Of a DNA stretch of 64,000 nucleotides, positions 48,987 through 58,117 are shown piece by piece. A program made the translations under genes and the position numbers. Numbering within the stretch: position 1 is the stretch's first letter; the number at the start of each line of letters is the position of its first letter. Below the pieces are notes generated by a model, which did no database searches, was not told where the DNA came from, and saw nothing but the letters and a program-made list of their open reading frames with translations. This DNA comes from Colocasia esculenta (Eukaryota; Streptophyta; Magnoliopsida; Alismatales; Araceae). Where the stretch lies: NCBI GenBank assembly GCA_014218235.1, contig CM024759.1, forward strand, positions 13,656,712-13,720,711, given 5' to 3'.

Positions 48987-50295
48987 TGTAGACACCCATT
49001 TCTGACCCATAAGTCAAGCAAATTCCTTGTCATATCATCGATGCCCCACGTTGGCTCATCATCGTCAAGCTGGCTTTCTCCGATCATGACATCCTTTTCA
49101 TTAGTTCATCGCCCTGGTGGGGTCTTCCTGGTCAAAGTCAATCCTCTTCATCATCATCATGTAGCTCTCTGAGTCAAGAGTTCGGCGTTTTGAACCGTAT
49201 GTCATTCCGATGGCCGCGCCTGGGGATCGGACACATCGCATGGCCGCATACTGAAAGTTCCTGAAGGCGACAGCCTCCCTGTCGTTTTCCTAAAGACGAC
49301 ACCTCGATATGTCGTGTTCATAAATAGGCATTTTATATTCCCTGAAAAATTGCCAAAAATGACTTAAAGTCACCTTCCATGTAAGGAAGGCGACGTATCG
49401 AGGAGTCGCCACCTTGATAGCGACCAGATGGCCGTCGCGTTCTGGATCCCATGTAGGGAATCCTTTCTGAGCATGACTTGGACACATGCCATACATGGAT
49501 ATTCCCTCTTTTGGTCGACCAAATCGCGTCCAAATCCTACCAAAACTCGTGGAGACCTTCCTTAAAGCCTCCTTTCTGAGTTCCAATCGCCCATGCACGG
49601 CCATACATACCCAAACCCGGACTCTTGCCTGTTATTCCTCTCACAGCCCTTCCAGAAATAATCACCTATAAGTCTCTCAATACTCCATCTTTTGAGGCAA
49701 GGCTGGCATCTGCTTCTTCCCCTGCAAGAGAGCTCGAACTCCGAAGAAGAGAGCTCCCTCTCCAGACGACCAAGAACTGCCCCCCAGGGCGTTTTCTCCC
49801 CGGCTGCACTTTCTCTCTCCCCTTCTCTCTACGTTTTCTCTTCTTTCATGCATGCATAGGTCCTTTCTTTTCGTAGATTTGCATTAGAACACACACCACA
49901 CACCTTCTTTAATCACCCAAACGGGTTAAAAACCCCACTCACGTGAGTTCTTTTCATGATAGTGCATGTTTACTTGTTTTTCTTTTGAATAGAAAATACA
50001 TGCACGAATTTCTAATGGTTTTTTCTCTATTTGCATGATCTTGGCAGGTACCTGAAGACAAGGAAAGCGTGAGGCTCTTGCCCCTAGGCCGGCTGAGGAG
50101 CAGGAAGATCATAACCTTCAATCTCCATCCACTGAAGAAGAAAGCGACCACAAGGCTGTCGCGACCCAGAAGGCGCCGTTCATCCTGTCGCGTTCAGGTA
50201 CAAGCATAGAGACAATCATCTTGTCGCGTTAGCAGGTACGCTTTCTCTCTTCCCTTTCCTTTCCAACGTAGTCAGCCGTCCTTCATACGCACCCA
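48987..50295 (+). repeat. 5' LTR of element G (end uncertain)
   Basis: It starts TGTAGACACCCATTTC. The 3' boundary is estimated from a CA just before a candidate primer-binding site TGGCGACTACTTGGTGGC at about 50300, which resembles the tRNA-Arg-type site of Tat/Ogre elements. Two half-site modules are at 49265-49317 and 49388-49440. A TATA-like CATAAATAGG is at about 49319. Confidence 0.5.
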
Positions 50296-50299
50296 TCCT

Positions 50300-50317
50300 T
50301 GGCGACTACTTGGTGGC
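50300..50317 (+). other. Candidate primer-binding site of element G
   Basis: TGGCGACTACTTGGTGGC partly matches the TGGCGACTCC-type site used by Tat/Ogre elements. The match is imperfect. Confidence 0.35.
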
Positions 50318-50537
50318 GATCACGGTCCGTATACTTTTCCTTTCCACATTCTTTTCCAAAGGGGAGCACAATCCCGTGATTACACCTTTTGGTGATCACG
50401 GTGGGACTTCTAGTGCCCATCACGCTTGTTCTGCTCTTTCCCTGCCTTTCCTCTTCATTTATGTGTGTGGTGTTCTTTTAGTTTTCTCTTTTCATTCACT
50501 TTCTTTGAGTTTTTGAGTTCTGCTGCTCTGCGTGAGA

Positions 50538-50810
50538 AGGCGACAATCAAGGAGTCGCGATCAAAGTAGCGACGAGGAGTAAGTCGCGATCAGGTTAGTA
50601 CACAGTGCCCTCCTCGTTCCTTTCTTGCGTTCTGTGGTGCTGTGAGGAAAAGCGACGTCGAAAGTGTCGCGATAAAGGAGACGACGGGAAACGCATCGCG
50701 ACCAGGTGCGTCCTCCACCCGTACACTTGTTTTCATTATTCCTGTGTGTCTGTTGGGAGAGTGACGCGGCTATTGTCGCGATAAAGGAGGCGACAGGGCG
50801 GGCGTCGCGA
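50538..50810. repeat. Three GCGAC/GTCGCGA modules in the leader of G
   Basis: Site starts are 50538-50555-50567-50584, 50650-50667-50679-50696 and 50759-50776-50788-50805. Each module has 17-12-17 spacing and modules are about 110 bp apart. Each pairs GCGAC with GTCGC in inverted orientation, followed by GATCA or GACCAGGT. Similar pairs 29 bp apart are at 50159/50188 and 51017/51046. Confidence 0.8.
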
Positions 50811-50817
50811 CCAGGTC

Positions 50818-51615
50818 AGTATTCCTGATTTTTGCTCTTCTTTGAAATTTGGGTTCATTTTACATACTCCATCTGTGTTTCAAGTCATATCATGCCTGCT
50901 CCATGCTCTTGAGAGTCCGTCAGTCTTGTTTGCTATAGGTTTGCTTTGATTTCCGTGCATAATTAAGCCTGTCCTGCTCTCTGTCCACTGCGAAGAGGAA
51001 CGCGACTGGCCTCCGGTCGCGATCTTGGTCACGACAGGTTACCGGTCGCCTTCTGCTTCTGAGAGCAAGTCAGCCTAATTTCTGTTTTGTTAGCGTTAGG
51101 TTAGAATTTGCATGCACCCCGGTGCACATAGGATCTGCATACACGTTTCCATGTTCGTAGTATAGGTTGTCCTCCTCAGCGACGCCCGCTCTCTCGGCCA
51201 CATATTCCTTGTGTCTGACTAGAGCACTCGCTTGAGGGCCTCCGTAAGTCCCTGCTGACCGTGGATTCCCACACGGCCGTCGGGCTGGTTGTACCTATCG
51301 CCACCTAGACTCTAGGCTCATTCATTTGGCAAGATTGAGAAATCCTAGTCACACCCAAAGTTGGAAGCCTTCTCCCATTAGGAAACCTTCCTTCTGGAGA
51401 GAACTTGCTAAGGGAATCAACTCATTAAAAGGCAAACTTGAACCGAATAAAAGAAACCATCATCATTGCCAATTGCTTGCTTTGGGTGAGACGTTTTCTC
51501 TTTCCTTTTGTTTGCATAGGATTGTCTGTTTAGGAAACTAGGCATCTATCTAAGTTAGGTTTGTCTCTTAAGTTTGGACAGGCTTTCCTTATTTTGGCAT
51601 ACCCACCTGCCAAAT
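50818..51615 (+). other. Untranslated leader of G, no gene
   Basis: This stretch between the site modules and gag holds short ORFs without domains. Part of it (cctccgtaagtccc...ggttgtacc, about 51239-51297) resembles a block in the LTR of Gypsy 1 near 7410-7475. Confidence 0.5.
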
Positions 51616-53017
51616 ATGGAAGCATATCTGAACCCAATCTATGATGAGAATCAGGACCCTGCCTTCTACACCTCCCAGGACTACGAGGAATCCCTTCCTC
51701 ATGATCTCTTTGGGGAGTCGACCCGCCCCTGGGTCGCCGCAGTCCACGCTACCGAGAATCACCATCCCGACGATGGTGGCCCATCTCAAACCATCCATCC
51801 CCCTCAGTCGGACGATCAAGCCACTCAAATCCTCCACTTAATTCCCCAGCTTGATCAGTCCCAGATCCAAACCCTCATGACGGCCCTCAAAGGAAAGGCC
51901 TCTTCTTCACCCTCACCCAGAGCAGGCGCATCACGCCCCGTAGCAGCTACCTCCGGCCTCCATGTCATCATAGGACAAGCCGACAACACCCCCATCCGAC
52001 CACGGGCCATTCGGTTCACTCCCTTCGAATCTGATCACTACCATCCACGTGAGCCGAAGCCCCGGTCTCCTACATACCATCCATGCTACTCACCCCATCC
52101 TCCTGAGCCACGCGCCAGGCCGGCGTCACATGCCTCCTCTTTATATGCTCAACCGTCTGCCGCTCCGGACATGATGTCCGAATGGGCATCCATCAAGAAG
52201 GAGCTCCAAGAACTTTGCAAGCAAGTCGACCCTAGGCAGCACCACGACGTGCACATGCCAAATTTCAATGGCCTATGGGTCCCCTCCACATCCGAACTGC
52301 CAAAGTATCGCAAGTACAATGGCTCGAGCAATCCATATATCCATGTTAAAGACTTCATCTATGAGTCCACACCCTACCAGCATGATCGCCGCCTAATGGC
52401 CTACCTATTCCGCCGGTCGCTGGACGAGCACACTTTGGATTGGTTCCACTCCCTGTTACCCGAGGATGCGGAGGACTTCGCTATTGTGAAGGCCAAATTC
52501 CTCGAACAATTCCAAGACAGGGTTGGGCCCGAATACTCTCTCACGGATCTCATGGCCGAAAAAATGAAGTCAGATGAGGACTTTGCCACATACGCCGATA
52601 GGTGGAGGCAAATGGCCACATGGGTCCCGGAGTACCTTCCAGAGGGGGAGAAGGTGAAAATCATCATTGCCAATGCAACCCCTACCTATAAGAATATCCT
52701 GGCGATGAATGACATCACCACCATGCATCAACTTTACAGCCAGGTCCGGTTTATCCAGACTCAGCTCAAAGATTCTCCCATCCATTCTATGTTCGAACCC
52801 CAGAAGTCCCGGTTCCAGAGAAAGCCTCAGGGGCCAGTCACCGAAGGAGTCCAAGTGAACGAACAAGTGAGCGCGTTCAACCCTGCTGGCCAGAACCAAA
52901 ACTGCCAACCTTACACTACCCAGGGTCAGAACCCTACCAATCCACCACAAGGGCAACAACAGCGCCAGTACAACCAAGTGCCACCTCCCGATGGCTCTCA
53001 ACAAAGGCGTCCTTTAG
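51616..53017 (+). pseudogene. gag: Gypsy gag (element G), 3' end cut by LTR H
   Basis: ATG at 51616 opens MEAYLNPIYDENQDP; a longer frame reaches 51574 but only from a non-ATG codon. An N-terminal proline- and histidine-rich half (about 150 residues) is followed by the retrotransposon gag core: YIHVKDFIYESTPYQHDRRL, LFRRSLDEHTLDWFHSLL, KFLEQFQDRVGPEYSL and ATYADRWRQMATWVPEYL. A Gln/Asn/Pro-rich tail follows. No CCHC knuckle is seen, as in Tat/Ogre-type gag. The frame is otherwise undamaged over about 467 codons until LTR H starts at 53018 (TGTTGGCCC); the left TSD would be TTTAG. Its role would be particle formation. The interruption rather than point mutations inactivates it. Confidence 0.7.
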
Positions 53018-54731
53018 TGTTGGCCCTTTATGTACGGCAGCAAGGTAACCTAGAGGGGGGGGTGAATAGGCTTTTCTGAAATCTGAAATCAAAACGTGAA
53101 CACTTAAAAGTTTGGTTAGTGTTAGTGTGATGAAGAGTGGCAGTGCGGAAGCAAAAGAACAATCACACAAAAGGACACAGGAAATTTATCCTGGTTCGGC
53201 CCTTCCCACATAGAAGTCCTATGTCCAGTCCCCAAGCAAACTCTTGAGATTTCACAAACCGAAGGTACAGTCCCCTTCAAGGACACTACAACACCCTGGA
53301 TACCCCACCAGGTCTTCTTCTCTTTCCCAGGCAAGAAGGCAGCCCACTTCTTTTCTAGGCTCAGAAGCAAACCTACTTCTTTTACAAGTTCAGAAGTAAA
53401 CCTCCTGGAACAAACCCCAGTGCGGTTCTGCTAGACTTAAACCCCCAGCTAGGTCCTGTTGGTACAAACCCCAACACGGTTCTGCTAGACACTAACCTCT
53501 AGCTAGGTTACACACTGCATATAGTCCTACAGCTAGACAGAAATCTTTCTTAGTAAAGAAAGATCAGACTGAGAGCTATTACAAGATGAACACTCAGGAC
53601 TTAGCTCACAGTCACAGACTCTCCCCCAAGATTACAATGAGCACAGGGAGAATGGAAGAGAAGAAGGCTTGAAGGCGATGAAGACGTCTGTTTTGAAAGC
53701 TTCTGTAGATTTTTGGCTCGAGCTCTTCTCTCTTTCTCTGAGTGTTTGTGGCGTGAAGGTTCTTCTCACAGATGTACACTCCTTGAAGGATTTTCAGGAA
53801 AGCTCTCTTTTGTTCTTCAGCAATGCTCTATCTTTTATATGAGCAGCTTGAATGGATCAGTTGAAAAGATCTGTTGGAGTTCTAGCCGTTGCTCATCTCT
53901 TCTTCATTTGTCTTAATCAGACTCTGATGGTCTTCGAGGTCTGTACACATAGAAGAAAGTGTTAGCATAAAAAAGTGTTTATGATAAACGAAGCATAGTA
54001 CTGTGCTTCTGCTAACATACTGAAAATAGTAGTTCATATCTATTTGACAAGACTCTGAAATATGCATGCAGCTTTTTGTCAGAAGATATTAGACTTTTCA
54101 TTTAAGCGCCAAGCATATTTGAAATATAAAGGCAATCTGTGTTTGATCAGAATCCATGAAGAAATCGTTATCAGCATGACTTATGAAATCATTATGTGAA
54201 GAGTCGTTGCTCATTTGTAAATAAATCGTTGTGAGAGCAAATCGTTGTCTTACTTAAGAAATCGATGTGATCACTTATGAAATCATTATGCGATCAATTT
54301 CTTATCAAATCGTTGCGAAGGCAAATCGATGAGAGGGCAAATCGTTGCACTCACTTACCAAATCGTTATGAGTCTTAAAAAATCGATGTGAGAAGCAAAT
54401 CGTTGTTTCTCACTTATCAAATCGTTATGAGACCAAAATCGATATGAGGGCAAATCGTTGTGGCTATAAAAGGAATCGTTCTGAAATCGTTATGGCCACT
54501 TAGCGAATCGTTCTGAGATCGATTTCTTAACAAATCGTTATGGCCACTTAGCGAAGTCGTTGTAGCGCTTTAAAAAATCAATTAAAACCAAATCGTTGTA
54601 GCGCTTATTAATTTGGCACTTAAACTGAAATCGATGTATATTGATTGAACATCGATTTTATCATTTTAGTGTGCCATATTGCATCAATGTAAGACTCAGC
54701 ATTTTGCTATGAGATTGATGCGACACAGATG
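53018..54731 (-). repeat. SIRE-like LTR H, minus strand, cut by Copia I
   Basis: On the minus strand the LTR ends ...ctctaggttacc...gggccaaca, like the ends of B and I, with the G-run motif ctagaggggggggtgaatag at about 53050. Block ggttcggcccttcccacat-gaagtcctatgtccagtcc (53190-53230) is the reverse complement of 32530-32575 in B. A minus-strand TATA box (TATAAAA) is at 53839-53833, and the AAATCG array at 54160-54660 lies upstream of it. H' at 1-900 is a second copy. Confidence 0.75.
54160..54660. repeat. AAATCGTTATG / AAATCGATGTG array in LTR H
   Basis: The same motif family as 200-770, with local rearrangement of copies. It is about 320-820 bp upstream of the minus-strand TATA box. Confidence 0.75.
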
Positions 54732-54971
54732 ATGTTGGGTTTTTCATATATCATGTTTTTGATGATCACATTAACACCCTTGAACATTGATTTAATGCAA
54801 AATTGATGTGCTAACTAACATGAAAAACACCATGAAAGTGATTGAGTTAAACATTGCTAAATCATACAATGTATATCACTAACAATGTATTTGCATGTAG
54901 GTGCACAAGCATGAAACATGGAGCATTGAAGAGATGAGCATAAAGCACAAAAATCTGTCAAAAAGGTGTAT

Positions 54972-55249
54972 CTGTCGACAGATGAACTCTACCTGTCGAC
55001 AGATGCATACAGTCATTCCAAGACAGAACTCAGGTTTGCATCTCTGAGTGTATCTGTCGACAGATGCAATGTACCTGTCGACAGATACACACAGACAACC
55101 CAGGACAGAGCTCAGTTTTCAATTCCTGAGTGCATCTGTCGACAGATGCAAACTGCCTGTCGACAGATACACTCAGAAACTCATTTTCCTGAAACCCAGT
55201 TCTCAGCCTGAGTCTGCCTGTCGACAGATGCAAGTGCACCTGTCGACAG
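54972..55249. repeat. Four pairs of the palindrome CTGTCGACAG in U3
   Basis: Perfect copies start at 54972/54993, 55054/55075, 55136/55157 and 55218/55240. In-pair spacing is 21, 21, 21 and 22; pair-to-pair is 82, 82 and 82. Flanks between pairs are a degenerate repeat (gacagaactcag...ctgagtg). The last copy ends 87 bp before the TATA box. Confidence 0.9.
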
Positions 55250-55335
55250 CCGACGGAAACTTCAGATTTTGGGTTTCCAAATCCGGCCCCACTTGGGTGT
55301 TTCCTTCCTCCACGACCCCCACCTTTACCTAACAC

Positions 55336-55343
55336 TATATAAG
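55336..55343 (+). promoter_or_regulatory. TATA box of Copia I LTR
   Basis: TATATAAG in aacacTATATAAGcatcc, downstream of the palindrome pairs and upstream of the C-run region. Confidence 0.65.
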
Positions 55344-56085
55344 CATCCTTTTGGAGCCAATTTCGCAGAGAGCAGCCTCCCATCCAAGAGCCTCCAAGGG
55401 ACCAAGAGGAAAAGCCCCAAATTGCTGCTCTGCTTCAACTTTCCGCCCAGATCGACGTGGAATCACCATCTATGCGGAGCTGAAGCCGGATCGTCATCAA
55501 TTCAACCTTCTACATCGATCAATCTACATCCAATCGAAGTTTGAAGAGTGTTTGGACGATCCACGAGAAGAATTCCAACCGGATTTGTTCCCTAATTCCC
55601 AATTCTTCTCCATTTCATAATTTCCATTCCATCGTGTGTGTGTGTGGTTGTGTTTCGAGCATCCCTTGTGCTTGATTCACGTATTTGTGGTTGTTCTGAT
55701 CGTGGTTCATCAGACAACGTGTGTGTGGTTGAGTTGTAGTGTTGAACTCGCTCATAAGCAGTCGTTTCTGCGTGTGTGTGTGGACGGTGGATGTAGGATA
55801 CACGAGTTGTGTACTCCGAACCACCTTAAATCATCGTGTTCTGTGGTTTGTTCGCGTTTTGCGATAGATGATTGGTAGGCACGGTGTTCATACGCACGTT
55901 TGATTTTCTGTTCTCACTTAAATCAACTCAAGCGGTCTCACACTTAATTGAATTTGAATCAAATTTCATTAAGATCGCTGTAGCATCTAAAAGAAGCCAT
56001 CGATAGTTTAAAATTGCCGTAATCTATTCAACCCCCCCCCCCCTTCTAGATTACCGTATTGTGTACTTCCGCATAACTCTTCAAT

Positions 56086-56097
56086 TGGTATCAGAGC
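56086..56097 (+). other. Primer-binding site of Copia I
   Basis: TGGTATCAGAGC is a perfect match to the initiator tRNA-Met-complementary site, two bases after the LTR. Confidence 0.95.
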
Positions 56098-56158
56098 GGG
56101 TTTCTCCGATTTACAGCTTTTCGTAATTTGATCTAGCGATCAGGAGATTTTCGATCTT

Positions 56159-58117
56159 ATGGATTCTAGCAAAGGGTATATGGCCGAGGGACATTCAGTA
56201 ACCAGGCCACCCTATTTTGATGGCACTGACTATTCCTATTGGAAAAATCGTATGCAGGTATTTTTGAGAGCTCAAAACTACGAGCTGTGGAAGATAGTCA
56301 GCAAAGGACCATATGTATTGCCCGAGGACGAAGACACCTGGACGAAAGACCAAATAGCCAAGGGAACTCTCAACTGGAGTGCACTAAACATGATGCAATG
56401 TGCGGTGCATCCAAAGGAGTTCTCAAGAGTCTCCACATGCTCAACAGCAAAAGAGATGTGGGACAAGCTTGAACTTATCTACGAAGGTACGTCCGAGGTA
56501 AGGGAAACTAAAGTTAGCATGTTAGTGTCTGAATATGAAATGTTCAAGATGAAAACTGATGAAACCATATCAGACATGTTTGCAAGATTCATGCTAATAG
56601 TTAACGGGCTAAAAGGTCTTAAGAAGGAATACTCTGAAAGTGACTTAGTGAGAAAGATCCTTCGATCTCTTACTTCATCTTGGAATACTAAGGCCACTGT
56701 CATTGAGGATTCCAAAGACCTTTCCAAAATGAAATTGGATGAACTAATTGGCTCTCTAATGACATATGAAATCAACATCAAAAGAAAAGAATTAGAAGAA
56801 AATCCTAGAAAGTCAATTGCTTTAAAAGCATCCAATAAAACATCAACAAGCTCCAAGAAATCTATTCAACAAGATAGTGATGAGCAAGAAACATCTAGTG
56901 AGAGTGATGATGGTGAAATGGCAATGCTCACTAGACAATTCAAGAAATTTTTGAAGTTCAAGAGGAGAGAAACAGGTAATTCCAAATCCTTTCCTAAGAA
57001 AAATTTTTCACAGAAATATGAGTCAAACAAAAAATCTGACATTGTTTGTTATGAATGCAAGAAACAGGGGCATATGAGAGGAGAATGCCCGGAACTCAAG
57101 AAGAAGCTGAAGAAAGACAAATTCACCTCCAAAAAGGCCAAAGCAATGTTGGCCACCTGGAGTGATGAAGATGAAGATGAAGATGCACAAGAAACATCCG
57201 ATGATGAAGAAGTGAAATGCTTGATGGCCAGGAGTGATGACTCCAGCGAGGTAAATTTCTCATTTGATGATTTCACTGCAAGTGAATGGGAGGAAGCATA
57301 CACTACTTTATTTGAAAAATTTCGTGAATATAGATCTGAGAATAGAGCATTAAAAAAGAAATGCAACTCCCTTGTGCATGATAAGAACAATGATGAACGA
57401 ATTGCATTCCTGACAAAAGAATTAGAAATGATGAAAGTTGATGAAAAGACTCATAATGAAGAAATGGATTGCTTGAAAATGAAATTGCAAGAAACACAAA
57501 AAGAAAAAGACTGTTTAAGACATTCTATTGAATTCCTTCAAGAAGAACAATTGGAAACCAAGAAAAAGTTGGAACAAACTGAAAAGGAATTGAAAGAAAA
57601 ATCTGAGGACTTAATGAAATTTGTAAAAGGGAAGCAAAATCTAGATGCGGTTTTGGGCGCCAAAATACATGTAACCAAGCATGGATTAGGATATCAACCT
57701 GTCAAACAAAAGAAAATAGGAGAGTCATTGATAACTTCATTTGTTGATCCTAGCCCAAGCACAACCAAGCATGCTCCCACAAAGCATAATTCAAGAAAGT
57801 CTCAGACCAAGCCACTACTACACAAACAAAATGTTCCCAACAAACAAAAGAAAAAGCCACCTGTCGACAGATACAACGGTGCCTGTCGACAGACAAGAAC
57901 AATTTCAATGAATAAACAGTCTATCAAGCAACAGAAAATTGAAAAGAAAATTCCTTCATGCAATGTGTGTAAAAAGATTGGTCATCATGAAAAACAATGT
58001 TGGAATAATCCAAAGAAACAAAAAGTCAAACAAGTTTGGATTCCTAAACATCTACTTTGTTGCATGAATGAAATTTTGGGACCCAAAGTAATTTGGGTAC
58101 CAAAACCTCTTGTCTGA
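56159..58117 (+). CDS. gag: Gag protein of Copia I (652 aa)
   Basis: ATG at 56159 is the first in the leader, 61 bp after the primer-binding site, and opens MDSSKGYMAEGHSVTRPP like the gags of B and C. The N-terminal part holds YFDGTDYSYWKNRM. The UBN2-like gag core follows (CAVHPKEFSRVSTCSTAKEM, WDKLELIYEGTSEV, DMFARFMLIVNGLKGL). CCHC knuckle CYECKKQGHMRGEC lies at residues 297-310, then an acidic stretch, a long Lys/Glu-rich coiled-coil-prone segment (about 380-490), and a second knuckle CNVCKKIGHHEKQC at 601-614. The end is GPKVIWVPKPLV, a usual SIRE gag terminus. Residues about 568-579 (PPVDRYNGACRQ) are encoded by a CTGTCGACAG pair. No breaks. It forms the particle and binds element RNA. 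Confidence 0.9.
   Translation: MDSSKGYMAEGHSVTRPPYFDGTDYSYWKNRMQVFLRAQNYELWKIVSKGPYVLPEDEDTWTKDQIAKGTLNWSALNMMQCAVHPKEFSRVSTCSTAKEMWDKLELIYEGTSEVRETKVSMLVSEYEMFKMKTDETISDMFARFMLIVNGLKGLKKEYSESDLVRKILRSLTSSWNTKATVIEDSKDLSKMKLDELIGSLMTYEINIKRKELEENPRKSIALKASNKTSTSSKKSIQQDSDEQETSSESDDGEMAMLTRQFKKFLKFKRRETGNSKSFPKKNFSQKYESNKKSDIVCYECKKQGHMRGECPELKKKLKKDKFTSKKAKAMLATWSDEDEDEDAQETSDDEEVKCLMARSDDSSEVNFSFDDFTASEWEEAYTTLFEKFREYRSENRALKKKCNSLVHDKNNDERIAFLTKELEMMKVDEKTHNEEMDCLKMKLQETQKEKDCLRHSIEFLQEEQLETKKKLEQTEKELKEKSEDLMKFVKGKQNLDAVLGAKIHVTKHGLGYQPVKQKKIGESLITSFVDPSPSTTKHAPTKHNSRKSQTKPLLHKQNVPNKQKKKPPVDRYNGACRQTRTISMNKQSIKQQKIEKKIPSCNVCKKIGHHEKQCWNNPKKQKVKQVWIPKHLLCCMNEILGPKVIWVPKPLV

Larger units (their letters stand above)
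48987..53017 (+). mobile_element. Gypsy element G (Tat/Ogre-like), 5' LTR, leader and partial gag
   Basis: An LTR starting TGTAGACACCC, a long leader, and a gag without a zinc knuckle are cut at 53017/53018 by LTR H. The rest lies beyond Copia I and the window. The Tat/Ogre assignment rests on gag style and the TGGCGACT-type primer site, so it is tentative. Confidence 0.65.
54732..56083 (+). repeat. 5' LTR of Copia I (1352 bp)
   Basis: It runs TGTTGGGTTTTTCATATATC...CATAACTCTTCA, two bases before the primer-binding site. It holds four palindrome pairs, a TATA box (TATATAAG, 55336-55343) and a long C-run followed by ttctagattacc (about 56033-56055), the reverse complement of the G-run motif in C and H. 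ORFs within (for example 55030-55383) are not genes. Confidence 0.85.

Noticed and set aside
55030..55383. 117-codon minus-strand frame covering the palindrome pairs as a protein gene
   Set aside because: It arises from the repeated palindromes in U3 of the Copia I LTR, has both-strand openness, and shows no domain.
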